This document shows positions 53,630-63,675 of a DNA stretch of 64,000 nt, one piece after another. The notes beneath the pieces are model-generated. The model did not search any database and had not been told where the DNA came from. It was given only the letters and a program-made list of their open reading frames with translations. The stretch is from positions 17,688,001 through 17,752,000 of the forward strand of contig CM059563.1 of the NCBI GenBank assembly GCA_030386875.1, given 5' to 3'. The stretch comes from Morinoia aosen. Lineage: Eukaryota > Arthropoda > Malacostraca > Amphipoda > Talitridae. Both the position numbers and the translations under genes were made by a program. Each line of letters starts with the position of its first letter. Within the stretch, counting starts at the first letter, position 1.

Positions 53630-54575
53630 CGATTGACAGCACTGTATTTATACGTTATTATTATTGACTCCGCACGATAGTATTGTTGACCGTACTGCAT
53701 TTGTATATTATTATTGACAATACTGTATTCGTACATTGTTATTATTATTGACAGTACTGCATTCGTACTTTATTATTATTGACAGCACTGCATTCGTACG
53801 TTATTAGTGTTCACATTACTGCATTTTTTGTCATTATTATTGACAGCACTGCATTCGCACGTTATTATCATTGACAGTACTGCATTCGTACGTTTTTAGT
53901 GTCCACATTACTGCATTTTTTGTCATTATTATTGACAGCACTGCATTCGCACGTTATTATCATTGACAGCACTGCATTCGCACGTTATTATCATTGACAG
54001 CACTGCATTCGCACGTTATTATCATTGACAGTACTGCATTCGTACGTTATTAGTGTCCACATTACTGCATTTTTTGTCATTATTATTGACAGCACTGCAT
54101 TCGCACGTTATTATCATTGACGGTACTATATTCGTACATTTTCATTATTGACAGTACTGCATTCGTACGTTTTTATTATTGACAGTACTGCATTCGAACG
54201 TTTTTATTATTGACAGTACTGCATTCGTACGTTTTTATTATTGACAGAACTGCATTCGAACGTTTTTGTTATTGACAGTACTGCATTCGTACGTTTTTAT
54301 TATTGACAGTACTGCATTCGTACGTTGTTATTATTGACGGTACTATATTCGTACGTTTTCATTATTGACAGTACTGCATTCGTACGTTTTTATTATTGAC
54401 AGTACTGCATTCGAACGTTTTTATTATTGACAGTACTGCATTCGTACGTTTTTATTATTGACAGAACTGCATTCGAACGTTTTTGTTATTGACAGTACTG
54501 CATTCGTACGTTTTTATTATTGACAGTACTGCATTCGTACGTTTTTATTATTGACATGTACAGTACTGCATTCGT
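53630..54575. repeat. 31-bp minisatellite with 217-bp higher-order duplication, about 30 copies
   Basis: The 31-bp period is checked at ATTATTGACA (54361, 54392, 54423). Units carry GACAGTACTGCATTCGTACG. A seven-unit block starting GACGGTACTATATTCGTAC occurs twice in succession (about 54116-54330 and 54333-54547) with the same internal variants (GAACTGCATTCGAACG, TTTTTGTTATTG). The proximal part has another block type containing GTGTCCACATTACTGC. Confidence 0.97.
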
Positions 54576-54954
54576 AATTAATGGCTTCAGATCATTTTTG
54601 CAGCGAACGTTCGGTAGGTTATGCGCTCTATTAAATCATGTCAGTCGTATGAGTTATATTTACTCTCTAAATCGTAGTTTTTGTGAATTATGGGAATTAT
54701 TTGAAAAACATTAATTATTTTCAACACGTGGATTGCGCAAATCGTATGAGTTAAACGAATTAATTGATTTACGTTCTTTACGCAGAGAAAACCTTTAAAA
54801 TTGAATGACGTGAATTTTATAAATTTTGTTATTTAAATGAATAATGAGAATGAGATTAAAAATGGGAGTAAACAATTCTGGAATAATTTCACATTGAAGC
54901 AGAGCCTTTTACGGAATGTATATTACATTGGATTGAAGTATATTTGGAAGAGCA
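54576..54954. other. no recognisable feature
   Basis: AT-rich. Two noise-like frames of 64 codons. Confidence 0.45.
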
Positions 54955-55130
54955 TACATACACATATATATATACACATACACACGTATACATGCGTATT
55001 CATGCGTATAAATGCACATCCATGCATATAAATGTATATACACACATATGCATACATATACACGTATACTCACACATACACCTACACCTACACACACATA
55101 CACTTACACACACATACACACATACATGTC
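54955..55130. repeat. CATA/CACA-rich microsatellite
   Basis: ACACATACA, ATATACACA and ACATATGCA blocks, strand-asymmetric. Confidence 0.92.
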
Positions 55131-55289
55131 GCTTTCATAAATACCTGAACCAGGGGAAAATAAGGATAGGAGCATATACATTTCAGAATCGCTCTTCAAA
55201 CCGCAGTTTGCCGAACAAGAGCATACGCAAATATTACAGTATCGCTCCTCACCACACAGTTTTCCAAACAATCCAACCGGCGCTGGTGC

Positions 55290-55424
55290 AGTAGCAGCAG
55301 GACCCGAACACAGCACGGCGCCTTCAGAGAGATCGACCTCCTCGATCGAGTGGCAGACTGCGCGCTCTCACCCAGGGACGCTCCGGAGAAAGCAGTGCTC
55401 GTCGATTCCAAGACGTTCGCTTGA
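55290..55424 (+). CDS. candidate terminal exon, unidentified
   Basis: In the sharpest GC-rich islet of the right half, one plus frame reads FREIDLLDRVADCALSPRDA, then about 14 more codons to TGA, with strong GC at third positions (ATC GAC CTC CTC and similar). Several acceptor-like AGs precede it (GTGCAG at 55291, CTTCAG at 55326). The other two plus frames and two minus frames are also open here, so the choice rests on composition. No family recognised. Confidence 0.35.
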   Translation, partial: SSSRTRTQHGAFREIDLLDRVADCALSPRDAPEKAVLVDSKTFA

Positions 55425-55439
55425 TAAAAACTCGAATTC

Positions 55440-55740
55440 CGGATAGACTTCGTCTATGCTGTCATCAGACGAGACGTGTGCTGACAGTTGACGCATGCTG
55501 TCAGATGAGAAGTATGTTGACAGTTGACGTAAACTATGTTGTCATCAGACGAGATGTATGCTGACAGTTGCCGCAAAATATGCTGTCAGACAAAAACTAT
55601 GCTGACAGGAGGCGAGATGTGTGCTGACAGTGGGCGAGAAGTGTGCTGACATGAGACGAGTATTGTGCTGACCTCAGATGATCCGTGAACTGACGACAAA
55701 CGAGAAGTATGCGGACAGCAAATGGGAACTACGCTGACGT
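55440..55740. repeat. degenerate tandem repeat, about 20-35 bp
   Basis: Copies of TGTGCTGACAGT and AGACGAGATGTATGCTGACA occur with variable spacers. Confidence 0.75.
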
Positions 55741-55799
55741 CAGGCTGTTGTTTAAAACGTCGCGGCATTTTTGATACCGTTGACGCAGATACTGTGATT

Positions 55800-56095
55800 A
55801 TTCGAAATAATTATGTGATCAATGGATTTTATAATGTGATCATTATGATTTATAATGTGGTGATTGGAATTTATAATGTGATCATTATGATTTATAATGT
55901 GATGATTGGAATTTATAATGTGATCATTGGAGTTTATAATGTGATGATTGGAATTTATAATGTGATCATTGGAGTTTATAATGTGATGATTGGAATTTAT
56001 AATGTGATCATTGGAGTTTATAATGTGATGATTGGAATTTATAATGTGATCGTTCGAGTTTACAATGTGATCACTGGAATTTATAATAGGATCAT
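55800..56095. repeat. 21-bp minisatellite in 42-bp pairs
   Basis: AATGTGATCATTGGAGTTTA alternates with AATGTGATGATTGGAATTTA as a 42-bp higher-order unit, about seven pairs. A plus frame of 143 codons (55722-56153) passes through, encoding an alternating IYNVIIGVYNVMIG pattern. I regard it as a by-product, although the hydrophobic repeat is unusually regular. Confidence 0.96.
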
Positions 56096-56463
56096 TGATG
56101 TTCTTAGTGAGATGATTTGGTTAATCCAAGATTTTTATGTATCTTCTAAATAAATTACAATCGAATCTTATCCAACATTTCAAGGTCATTGGGGGCATAT
56201 TTATACAGAGAAAAGGTATATTTGGAAGAACTTTGGAATTTATCTTGAAATTATTGGGGTACATTATTGTTCCAAATTTCTGATTATTTGAAAAAATCTG
56301 TACAAAATACAGTATTCGAATAAAGTTAGAAGTTATCCAGAAGGAAATAATGAAGTTATCCAGAAGGAAACTTGGTATTCAAATTTAGTAGCGCCCAAGA
56401 TCTTCTTTGTTAAGTGCGTCATAAAAAAATAGGGAACACTTTTATTAAACTGAAAATTAAGAG

Positions 56464-56680
56464 TCACCCCAACCTGACACGCATCGTTTATATAAGGGGA
56501 AGCTAACATGAGCTCATTTTCATGCGCAATTTGCTGGATAAAACACGCAACACCTCACGAAATATGAAAGAAATCGGTCACCGAATTCTTTGCGCCCGCG
56601 TGACTGGCGTCTGACACACGGGTCGGTCTCGGGAATAGCAACCTGAGCCACGATGCTCTTAGCTTTAGTCATATTCTTCC
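56464..56680 (+). repeat. dispersed repeat D4, copy 2 (empty site)
   Basis: Colinear with 47169-47608 but without the hAT-like insert. The site reads GTCTCGGGAATAGCAACC here. Confidence 0.85.
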
Positions 56681-56690
56681 CTGTTTTCAG

Positions 56691-56735
56691 TACCCTGACT
56701 CTGATGAGAGAGAAAAACCGTATCTAATTGCCTGA
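56691..56735 (+). CDS. candidate short exon at the end of D4, unidentified
   Basis: ATATTCTTCCCTGTTTTCAG ends at 56690, a strong acceptor at the border of the dispersed repeat. Fourteen codons, YPDSDEREKPYLIA, run to TGA. Too short to judge. Confidence 0.18.
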   Translation, partial: YPDSDEREKPYLIA

Positions 56736-57767
56736 CTTTAATAAAAATGCATAAATGCTCGAAGATCATTTTTAAAACCAAGTGTATTATGTGTGAGATC
56801 CGGGCACGTGAGAGCACGAGTGAAGCACGAGAGCGGAGAGTACGTTTCTCTAGACGCCCCAGCAAACGTCTATCTTACATCTCACTAACGAATGCCCAGC
56901 TAAGCCTGATTTTATCGGCCACCTAACGCGGTTACAGGAGCAGAATATCGTGGAATCTTCAGACGTTAGGGAAATATTCGAAAACGTACGATAATGCGGT
57001 CGTGAATTTCAGCTAAAATATTTCCTTAGAGCCTACGAAGTCTTCTCATAAAGGAGGCTTGCCCAGGTGCAAAAATCGTCGTCGATAATGAATTTAGTCA
57101 CGACGATAATATTGAAGTAATTTACGAGCAGTTTACCAGACACTTGTGTTGGGATTCTCAGGGCTTCTTTGGCATGGTGCAGATAATAATTACGCTCATT
57201 TGACTAGTTTATGAATTCTGTTGGGATTTCTGAAATGCGTGGAGAGCTTTCTGCTGAGCTAAATGAAAATGGATCTAAGGTAAAATTCGATCTCAAACTC
57301 ACTAGTTCAAATTCAGTAGTTCAGTAAAAGTCAGTGATTTGAAAATTTTGATGGTGTTCATGACAGGTTTTTATTTTTAGACTCTTTAAATCATTTCTTT
57401 CTCTTACATCCCTGCAAATTTTTGCTCAGATAGATCCATTTTAGCTAAAAGATAATTAGCTTCACGTTTAGTATAATTCTTTGAATGGGGCAGAGATTTA
57501 TTGAAGAGATTAGAACTTCATAGTTTTCACGCCTCTGAAAGCCCTTTATCTCATTGCTGCTACACTTCATTTAAAAATTCAACCCGAATATAACTCGAAG
57601 GGTGTATGTAAGCAAACCTTTTATTAACAAGATCATCATTAACCTAAGCCCCAAAATTTTGCTTGCTGGGCCAACGAATTTTTTAGAAACACTTACCACC
57701 CCTTTTACCCAACGGCTTTTAAGAGATTTTTCTCGGATGCGATTGTCGGTAGATATTGTGATGTGAT
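56736..57767. other. no confident gene
   Basis: A mixed-composition stretch at 56880-57180 has no frame above 40 codons. The rest is AT-rich. Confidence 0.4.
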
Positions 57768-58001
57768 TTGCTCTTTATTCCGGCGCGATCATCCATTATC
57801 AAGCGTCGGTTGACAGCTGCCGATAAGACCTGCTTTGGTACTAGGAAAATCGCTTATGGGCGCTCCATAAGGCATGAGAGCCACCAACCCCACCGCTTTA
57901 CCTTCCAACCAACTTCACATGTTCACTTAGTGCTCGCTGTAGCGCTGGGCACAGAGAAAAAGTTTTCACTGCTTGCTCAATCAGTATATGGTAATAATTA
58001 G
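57768..58001 (+). CDS. candidate ORF of 77 codons, unidentified
   Basis: Plus frame, basic and His-rich in the middle (GRSIRHESHQPHRFTFQPTS), TTG start in the track. GC content is above the surroundings. No splice sites are convincing. Confidence 0.22.
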   Translation: MLFIPARSSIIKRRLTAADKTCFGTRKIAYGRSIRHESHQPHRFTFQPTSHVHLVLAVALGTEKKFSLLAQSVYGNN

Positions 58002-58264
58002 TATATCTTCTATCGCACTCGAATGGGTGTATGTGTACTTGAAAAGCCGTAAAACGCAAGGCCGTGTTGACGGGCCCACCTGTTGTACTTGGATTTAGTT
58101 TTGTGTTTTTGGCAGGGAAGAACTTGTGTTAGGCGTACATATTTTATATTCATTAAGGTGGCACTTATTTTAGGAAATGACTTGTTTTAGGAGATTAGTA
58201 ACTTTAGCGCAACACAAATGGTATTCCACGAGGAAACACACCTATGCATTTGATGGGAGTATAA

Positions 58265-58640
58265 GAACTACATCCTTAAATGAATTACAGATTTTAATGA
58301 ACTATTTATTAAAGATGAACTACACATGTTAATTAAGAAACAATATATCTTCCGGAAGAACATATCTTAAGAAGTAACAAATTTTGAAGAACATCACATT
58401 TTAGACTTATTATTTTAATATACTCCATCTTTTAATGAGTTACTCATTTTTTAGAGCTACATACTCTATGCAACTACACATTTTATTAAACTACATGCAT
58501 CATATAAATCTTTTTAAAACTTCATATTTTCAAAAACATTCTTACATATTTACAAAAACGAATTTGAAGACCTGCACATTTTGGAGTAATGTATTTTGTA
58601 TTCTGGTGACCTAAATATTTTAATGTAAGTTAGGAAACAA
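58265..58640. repeat. eroded AT-rich tandem repeat, about 25 bp
   Basis: AACTACACATTTTA-like words recur about a dozen times with variable spacing. Confidence 0.5.
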
Positions 58641-59368
58641 ATGATTTTTTATAAAAAAATACAGCAATCCCTCGTGTATGACTTCACCACCGTGTACGTA
58701 TTGCACGTTGAACTTAATGAACTTCTATGCAAAATTACAGGCTTGAACTCTCGAGACAATTAGATTCAGTAAATGGATGTACGTTTAATTTTTGATCTAA
58801 CAGAGTTCAAATCAAGAGTTAAGCTACTTTCAACTGGTATTATCACGCACTTGCAAATTATATTTTTCGAGTTAAATGAACGACGCTAATTATTATTATC
58901 TAACATTGTTCTTTACAACATCTATCATTCATGATTATCTTTGCGTTAAAAGTCACAAAACAACACAAAACTTATAGTGTACACACAATACAATACAGAG
59001 TAAAATACATCTTCAAAAATTAGTTTTATTTACGCTATTATGTTCAGAATTGAATGGTATTTGTAAGACAAAATAAAACTGCAAGACATATGCCAAAATT
59101 TATTTCTCAATCCGCATAATTTTTAGGTTTAAAAGTTTTATCGTGTCCCCCTGCATGAAGAAAAAAGGTGAATCAAATTTTCATAAATTCTAAAGTCGCG
59201 TTTTGTAAACATCTATTAGGGTTCTTTAGCGACCCGCCTGCGGCTGCTCTTAAAAAATGGCCAATAAGAAACGATAGATTTGTTTGAAAAATCTTTTCAT
59301 CCCATTTAAAAAGCTAAATCTTCTCTATTGCATAGCCGAACAAGTTTTCATGAATTCAAAAATTATTA
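58641..59368. other. no recognisable feature
   Basis: AT-rich and repeat-poor. Confidence 0.45.
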
Positions 59369-59447
59369 GGCCTCTCCTAAAATATCAGGCCTCTCCTAAA
59401 ATATCAGGCCTCTCCTAAAATCATCAGGCCTCTCCTAAAATATCAAA
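59369..59447. repeat. tandem repeat, 20-21 bp, 4 copies
   Basis: Four near-identical copies of CAGGCCTCTCCTAAAATAT. One has an extra base (AATCAT). Confidence 0.96.
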
Positions 59448-60265
59448 AAATACAGTAGATTTCACTGCTGTGGCCTCTACATTTTAAAATATTTTCAATA
59501 TGACATGCGCAGGGCAGTTAGGTTACCCCTCTACTCATAGCGGATACACAGAGCAATAATATGGTCCACACATCTCGCAGCTTCATGCACACCAACAACT
59601 GATTTAAAATGAATTCTTTGTTTAGTACCATGCAATTGCTCTAAGCACGATTGCACGCGATAGATTGCATGGTTAAAAGGTCGTACGCTTTAAAGTTTTA
59701 AAGTTTGTCAAACCGTTCATTTCGCTAAAAAAAAAAAAAATGCACACTGCTTTTCCATAAGACAAGAGCAAGATATATTGAAGAGTGAAAACCCTACGTG
59801 ATCTACACGAATTTTCCAATTTGCCATTTCATTGTTATGAATAAATTTAAAGTGACGTACCATAAACTGATGTTTTGCAACTTATCTTTGGTATGGAAAA
59901 AATTATATATTTGAATTTTCTTAACACCACACGGTTCTCCCGGGCCTTCGTATGTGTTATCCTGATCTACCCGATAATATAAGCAAAAACTATAAAATTT
60001 AACAGAAAAACATGTTCTTCCTTCCGCTCAGTTGAACTAAAATATTTTTACTTAAAATTTCCACGAAAAAGAAGTATCCAAAAAACAAGAGAGTTATTTT
60101 AAAGTTTTACACGGGCTACGCTGCTTTCTCTGTCACCTAATTGACTGAAGCTCCAGCCTCAAAACGGGAAAACCGAGACCACGTTTTTTCGTAAAAATTA
60201 AAAGAGAATGGAGTACATTGTTCTTAGAGTAATCCATCTCCCAATTACGACATAGAGGACGTATT
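59448..60265. other. no recognisable feature
   Basis: AT-rich sequence with one A13 run near 59729. Nothing else. Confidence 0.45.
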
Positions 60266-60394
60266 GCGCCGCCCAGGACGTGTTCTGCTGTTTAAGAACA
60301 CCTGAACACTGCTCGGCAACAGCTGCAGCGCTCGCCTTGCTCTACGTGAGCTCTGCCTGCCCTGGGCGGCGCTGTGCGGCGCTGGGCGGCGCTG
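60266..60394. repeat. GC-rich islet with 12-bp inverted repeat and GGCGCTG triplication
   Basis: GCGCCGCCCAGG at 60266 and CCTGGGCGGCGC at 60361 are exact reverse complements. The right arm is followed by two more GCGGCGCTG words. CpG-rich in an AT-rich setting. It could be a small transposon remnant or a CpG-rich promoter patch. No target duplication seen. Confidence 0.7.
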
Positions 60395-60411
60395 AGTACT
60401 GATTCCTCTTG

Positions 60412-60654
60412 CTATTCTGCAGCTTCGTCAAACAATGTACTGGTAAATAGGGGTCGCGTTGTGCCGTCAAGAGGGAACTTGATCTTGGGAGTGAGTGAGA
60501 CGAGCTCTGGTGATAATTGAGCACAAACATTCACTTTGATTTGTATGATACAAAGTAAATAAAGTAAATAATGATCAAGAACGAGAATGAATTGTGTTTC
60601 ACTGCCCAGCACTAAATGCTGCTCGTAAATGTTTAAAGAAGATTGTGCCGTCAC
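60412..60654 (-). CDS. candidate ORF of 80 codons, unidentified
   Basis: Minus frame to TGA. The C-terminal half is natural-looking (CAQLSPELVSLTPKIKFPLD, then acidic end FDEAAE). The N-terminal half is Leu/Ile-rich. It lies beside the CpG-rich islet at 60266-60394. No family recognised. Confidence 0.28.
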   Translation of the reverse strand: MTAQSSLNIYEQHLVLGSETQFILVLDHYLLYLLCIIQIKVNVCAQLSPELVSLTPKIKFPLDGTTRPLFTSTLFDEAAE

Positions 60655-60905
60655 TCAGCTGTTGGCTGATGTATGATGATGATGATGACCAACTGATTAA
60701 TGAATACTGATTCTTCTGAGCTGTTGACTGAAGTATGATGATGACCAACTTGATAGTTAATGAATTTTGAATAAAAAAATAGGTAATTTTTTAGCTTTTC
60801 ATTTTGAATGAATCTCTCAAAGACAGTAAGCCTCCCTCACATCCCTCACAGACAGCAAGTATCCCTCACATCCCTCACAGACAGCAAGTATCCCTCACAC
60901 AGTAA
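60655..60905. repeat. two small tandem repeats
   Basis: AGCTGTTG-CTGA-GTATGATGATGA occurs twice about 57 bp apart (60657, 60719). ATCCCTCACAGACAGCAAGT occurs twice after 60850, with a partial third. Confidence 0.9.
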
Positions 60906-61149
60906 GTTAAGGAAATAACTTCGTCAACATACTGGTGTAAAATTCTATTCACTGTGTATCACACTTTCTGAATAAATTATATACGACCTACTCTGTACTA
61001 TGCCCATTTTGCTCATTTTATAGTAAAGTTAGCAACAAGGAAATTTTTCTTCATTTTAGGTAGAAGGAAAATCCCAGAAAACTTAATTACAATTGGGTTT
61101 CAAAATTTGATCGTTTTAATGCTACAGAGTGAGTTTGAGGTTAATTATA

Positions 61150-61385
61150 ACAGGAGACGGCATTGAGGAGCGTCAAGGTTGTAGCAACTGACGATGGTAA
61201 CAGTGACTCAGAATGGTAACAGTCATTGACGATGGTAACAGAGACTGACGATGGTAAGAGAAAATGAGGATGGTAACAGAAAATAAGGATGGTAACAGTG
61301 TGAGACAATTGTAACAAAGTCTGAAGATTGCAACAGTGACTGGTGATTGTAAGAGTAACTGAGTTTGGTAACAGTGACCGACGGT
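61150..61385. repeat. 18-20 bp minisatellite, about 12 copies
   Basis: Units carry GATGGTAACAGTGACTGA, diverged toward both ends. Confidence 0.88.
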
Positions 61386-61567
61386 ATAATTTCTTACCTC
61401 TACTTAGATCAGTTTGCAATTCTAGAAAGTCATACGCTCGCCAAACTGCTCATCGCTGCCATCTGGACACTTTCTTGCATGCGCTAAACGAAAGATTTTC
61501 TTGCTCCTTGATGGAGAAACTTGAATATCAAACTCAGAGCTTAATCTGTACATATCTGATACGATAA
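61386..61567 (+). CDS. candidate ORF tail, unidentified
   Basis: The plus frame open from 61343 leaves the array and reads SRKSYARQTAHRCHLDTFLH and on to TGA. Composition is plausible. The only acceptor-like site is TTAGATCAG at about 61412. Confidence 0.2.
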
Positions 61568-61590
61568 AGCAATTAAGTAAACAGTGTGTG

Positions 61591-61860
61591 CTAGGTAGCA
61601 GACAAAATCAAATGATTATGAGAGTTGTTTGATTCTTCATCACTTAACTTTATTGCCACTACCCGATAACCGGCGCAAATTCCTGAAGAATTCTGAGACA
61701 GCAGTCGCTTTGCATTTTTTTCGGGTAAAATACATAAATGCAAGAACAACATTCTACTTCTTGGTGACACTTTAATTTTAGATGCTGAATACGTACATCG
61801 ACTAAAAATTGCTAATGTCTGTTTTAGTGCCGGAAATTTAGACAATATCGATACGACCAA
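61591..61860 (-). CDS. candidate ORF of 89 codons, unidentified
   Basis: Minus frame to TGA with a balanced composition: FSRCTYSASKIKVSPRSRML in the middle, GICAGYRVVAIKLSDEESNN near the end. The start codon in the track is TTG, so it would need an upstream exon. No family recognised. Confidence 0.3.
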   Translation of the reverse strand: MVVSILSKFPALKQTLAIFSRCTYSASKIKVSPRSRMLFLHLCILPEKNAKRLLSQNSSGICAGYRVVAIKLSDEESNNSHNHLILSAT

Positions 61861-61934
61861 CGATTTAACTGTCGCTAGTTGACTGGCGTGTGAGTAGTGT
61901 TTGATGGTCAGCCGTCAGAGATGTGTGTTGAAAT

Positions 61935-62345
61935 GGCTGATACTCAAGAAAACTGATGATTTATCAATCATTTGAGATGTGAGTTGAAATGACTGATACT
62001 CAAGAAAATTGTTGATCTATCAATCATCTGAGTGTGAGCTGAAATGGCTGATACTGAAGAAAACTGTTGATTTATCAATCATCTGAGTGTGAGTTGAAAT
62101 GATGGATACCCAAGAAAACTGTTGATTTATCAATCATCTGAGTGTGAGTTGGAATGGCTGATACTCAAGAAAACTGTTGATTTATCAATCATCTGAGTGT
62201 GAGTTGAAATGGCGGATACTCAAGAAAACTGTTGATTTATCAATCATCTGAGTGTGAGTTGAAATGGCGGATACTCAAGAAAACTGTTGATATATCAGTT
62301 AACAGAGATATGAACTGAAATGACTGCGGTATGAGGAGCCTGTTG
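61935..62345. repeat. 55-bp minisatellite, about 7 copies
   Basis: 55-bp period at ATACTCAAGAAAACTGTTGA (62161, 62216, 62271). Units also carry CAATCATCTGAGTGTGAGTT. The proximal and distal copies are diverged. Confidence 0.97.
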
Positions 62346-62527
62346 AATTCAGTTGAAATAACTTCCGCATATTGATATTGCAGCTGAAACGACTGCCTCA
62401 TGAGATGACTGCAGAAATGACTTTCATCTGGCAAGTCAGAGAACCAGACCCTAAGTTAACCATTGCACCTAAAATAATATTAACAAAGAAACCATTACTT
62501 CTATCTTCATGTACCGCTTTATTATTA

Positions 62528-62960
62528 AACAAGTGTACACGGCTAGTCAAAAATGACGGGATTCGACGTTTTCTTTACATGAATATTGTGGATGTGGATG
62601 ACAAACATCCTAATAATACTCGCGATTAAAATACTTTTAATCGTGACTAAAATAAAATAATTTTAATATTTTATTCAAAGTATTTTTCATATATATGTTA
62701 ACATATGTAATATAATATTATATAATACATTTACATATATTTGAAATGATGAATATAATATTATATAATATATTTAATATATTAATAATATATATTAATA
62801 CATTTTATACATTAATATTAAATATTAATAAATTTTTATCTAAAATATTTTAAATATTTTTACAATAGTTTAAAAATTAAAATGTTCTTAATATTTTTTA
62901 ACTTGTTCACTGGTGAAACTTGTATTACAGCTACGGTCATTGACCATTATCATCCATTAC
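62528..62960 (+). mobile_element. dispersed element, family D1, copy D
   Basis: Head TACACGGCTAGTCAAAAATG then ACGGGATTCGA. Interior GTGGATGACAAACATCC and AATACTCGCGATTAAAA, end ACTTGTATTACAGCTACGGT. Relative to copy C it is expanded by about 260 bp of almost pure A/T (62640-62905). The 85-codon frame at 62372-62629 ends inside it. Confidence 0.7.
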
Positions 62961-63311
62961 GAGGATTACATTAAGCTTGGTGCTCGAAACCTTTATCTTT
63001 TAAAATCCGACAGCAATAAATAGTTTTAACAATGTTGACTTTGAGAGTTGCCTTGGTGTTTTTATTTCCGATTCGTCTGCGTAAAAATGCATTCCATGAT
63101 GTTTTACAATATGGTAACATTATTTAACCTTAAAACCTTAATGTGTTTAATGAGATTCCCTTTGAAAATAGCGTAGTTGAAATTACCCACAAAAAGTATT
63201 AAAGTTCTTCTATTAATTTATTCATTTGAGGAGACACCTGACTTTTTATTATATAGTGTTGATTAATAAGTAAATCCTACTATCCTTCCCAGATGACCAC
63301 GAGGTCGCCAC
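62961..63311. other. no gene; acceptor at the end
   Basis: AT-rich. TACTATCCTTCCCAG ends at about 63291, a strong acceptor just before the GC-rich islet. Confidence 0.4.
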
Positions 63312-63458
63312 CATGTTGCCGACATCCCACAGCTGAAAGCGCAAGTGGCTGAGCGCTCAGAGAACACAGCATCTGTACGCACCGCCTCGATCGCTAGACG
63401 CGATAAGCTCCAGATACGGTACACATTCGCCACAATTTATGAAGTCTCTCGCTTTTGA
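63312..63458 (+). CDS. candidate terminal exon, unidentified
   Basis: In a GC-rich islet, 48 codons to TGA have strongly coding composition: DIPQLKAQVAERSENTASVR, then a basic stretch and an aromatic end. The frame is closed just after the strong acceptor at 63291, so GACATCCCACAG (to 63332) is the likelier acceptor for this frame. GCCACCATGT in another frame is a good start context but leads to only 7 codons. No family recognised. Confidence 0.35.
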   Translation, partial: HVADIPQLKAQVAERSENTASVRTASIARRDKLQIRYTFATIYEVSRF

Positions 63459-63464
63459 AACCTC

Positions 63465-63675
63465 ATGAGATGTTCTGTTAAATAAAAAAAATTTTCCTTT
63501 TTCCATTGACCGTTTTTCCCTAAATCTGTGACGTGATGTTTTGTTAAATCAAAGTGTTTTTTACTATATCAATTGACTTTTTCCGTAAATCGCTGACGTG
63601 ATGTTCTGTTAAATATAAGTGTTTTTTCTCCTTTCCAGTAGATATTTTTTCTCGTAAATCCGAAGAGATGATGTT
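63465..63675. repeat. tandem repeat, about 68 bp, 3 copies
   Basis: Copies share GACGTGATGTTCTGTTAAAT and GTAAATC-CTGA. After 63676 the window ends in AT-rich sequence without features. Confidence 0.88.
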
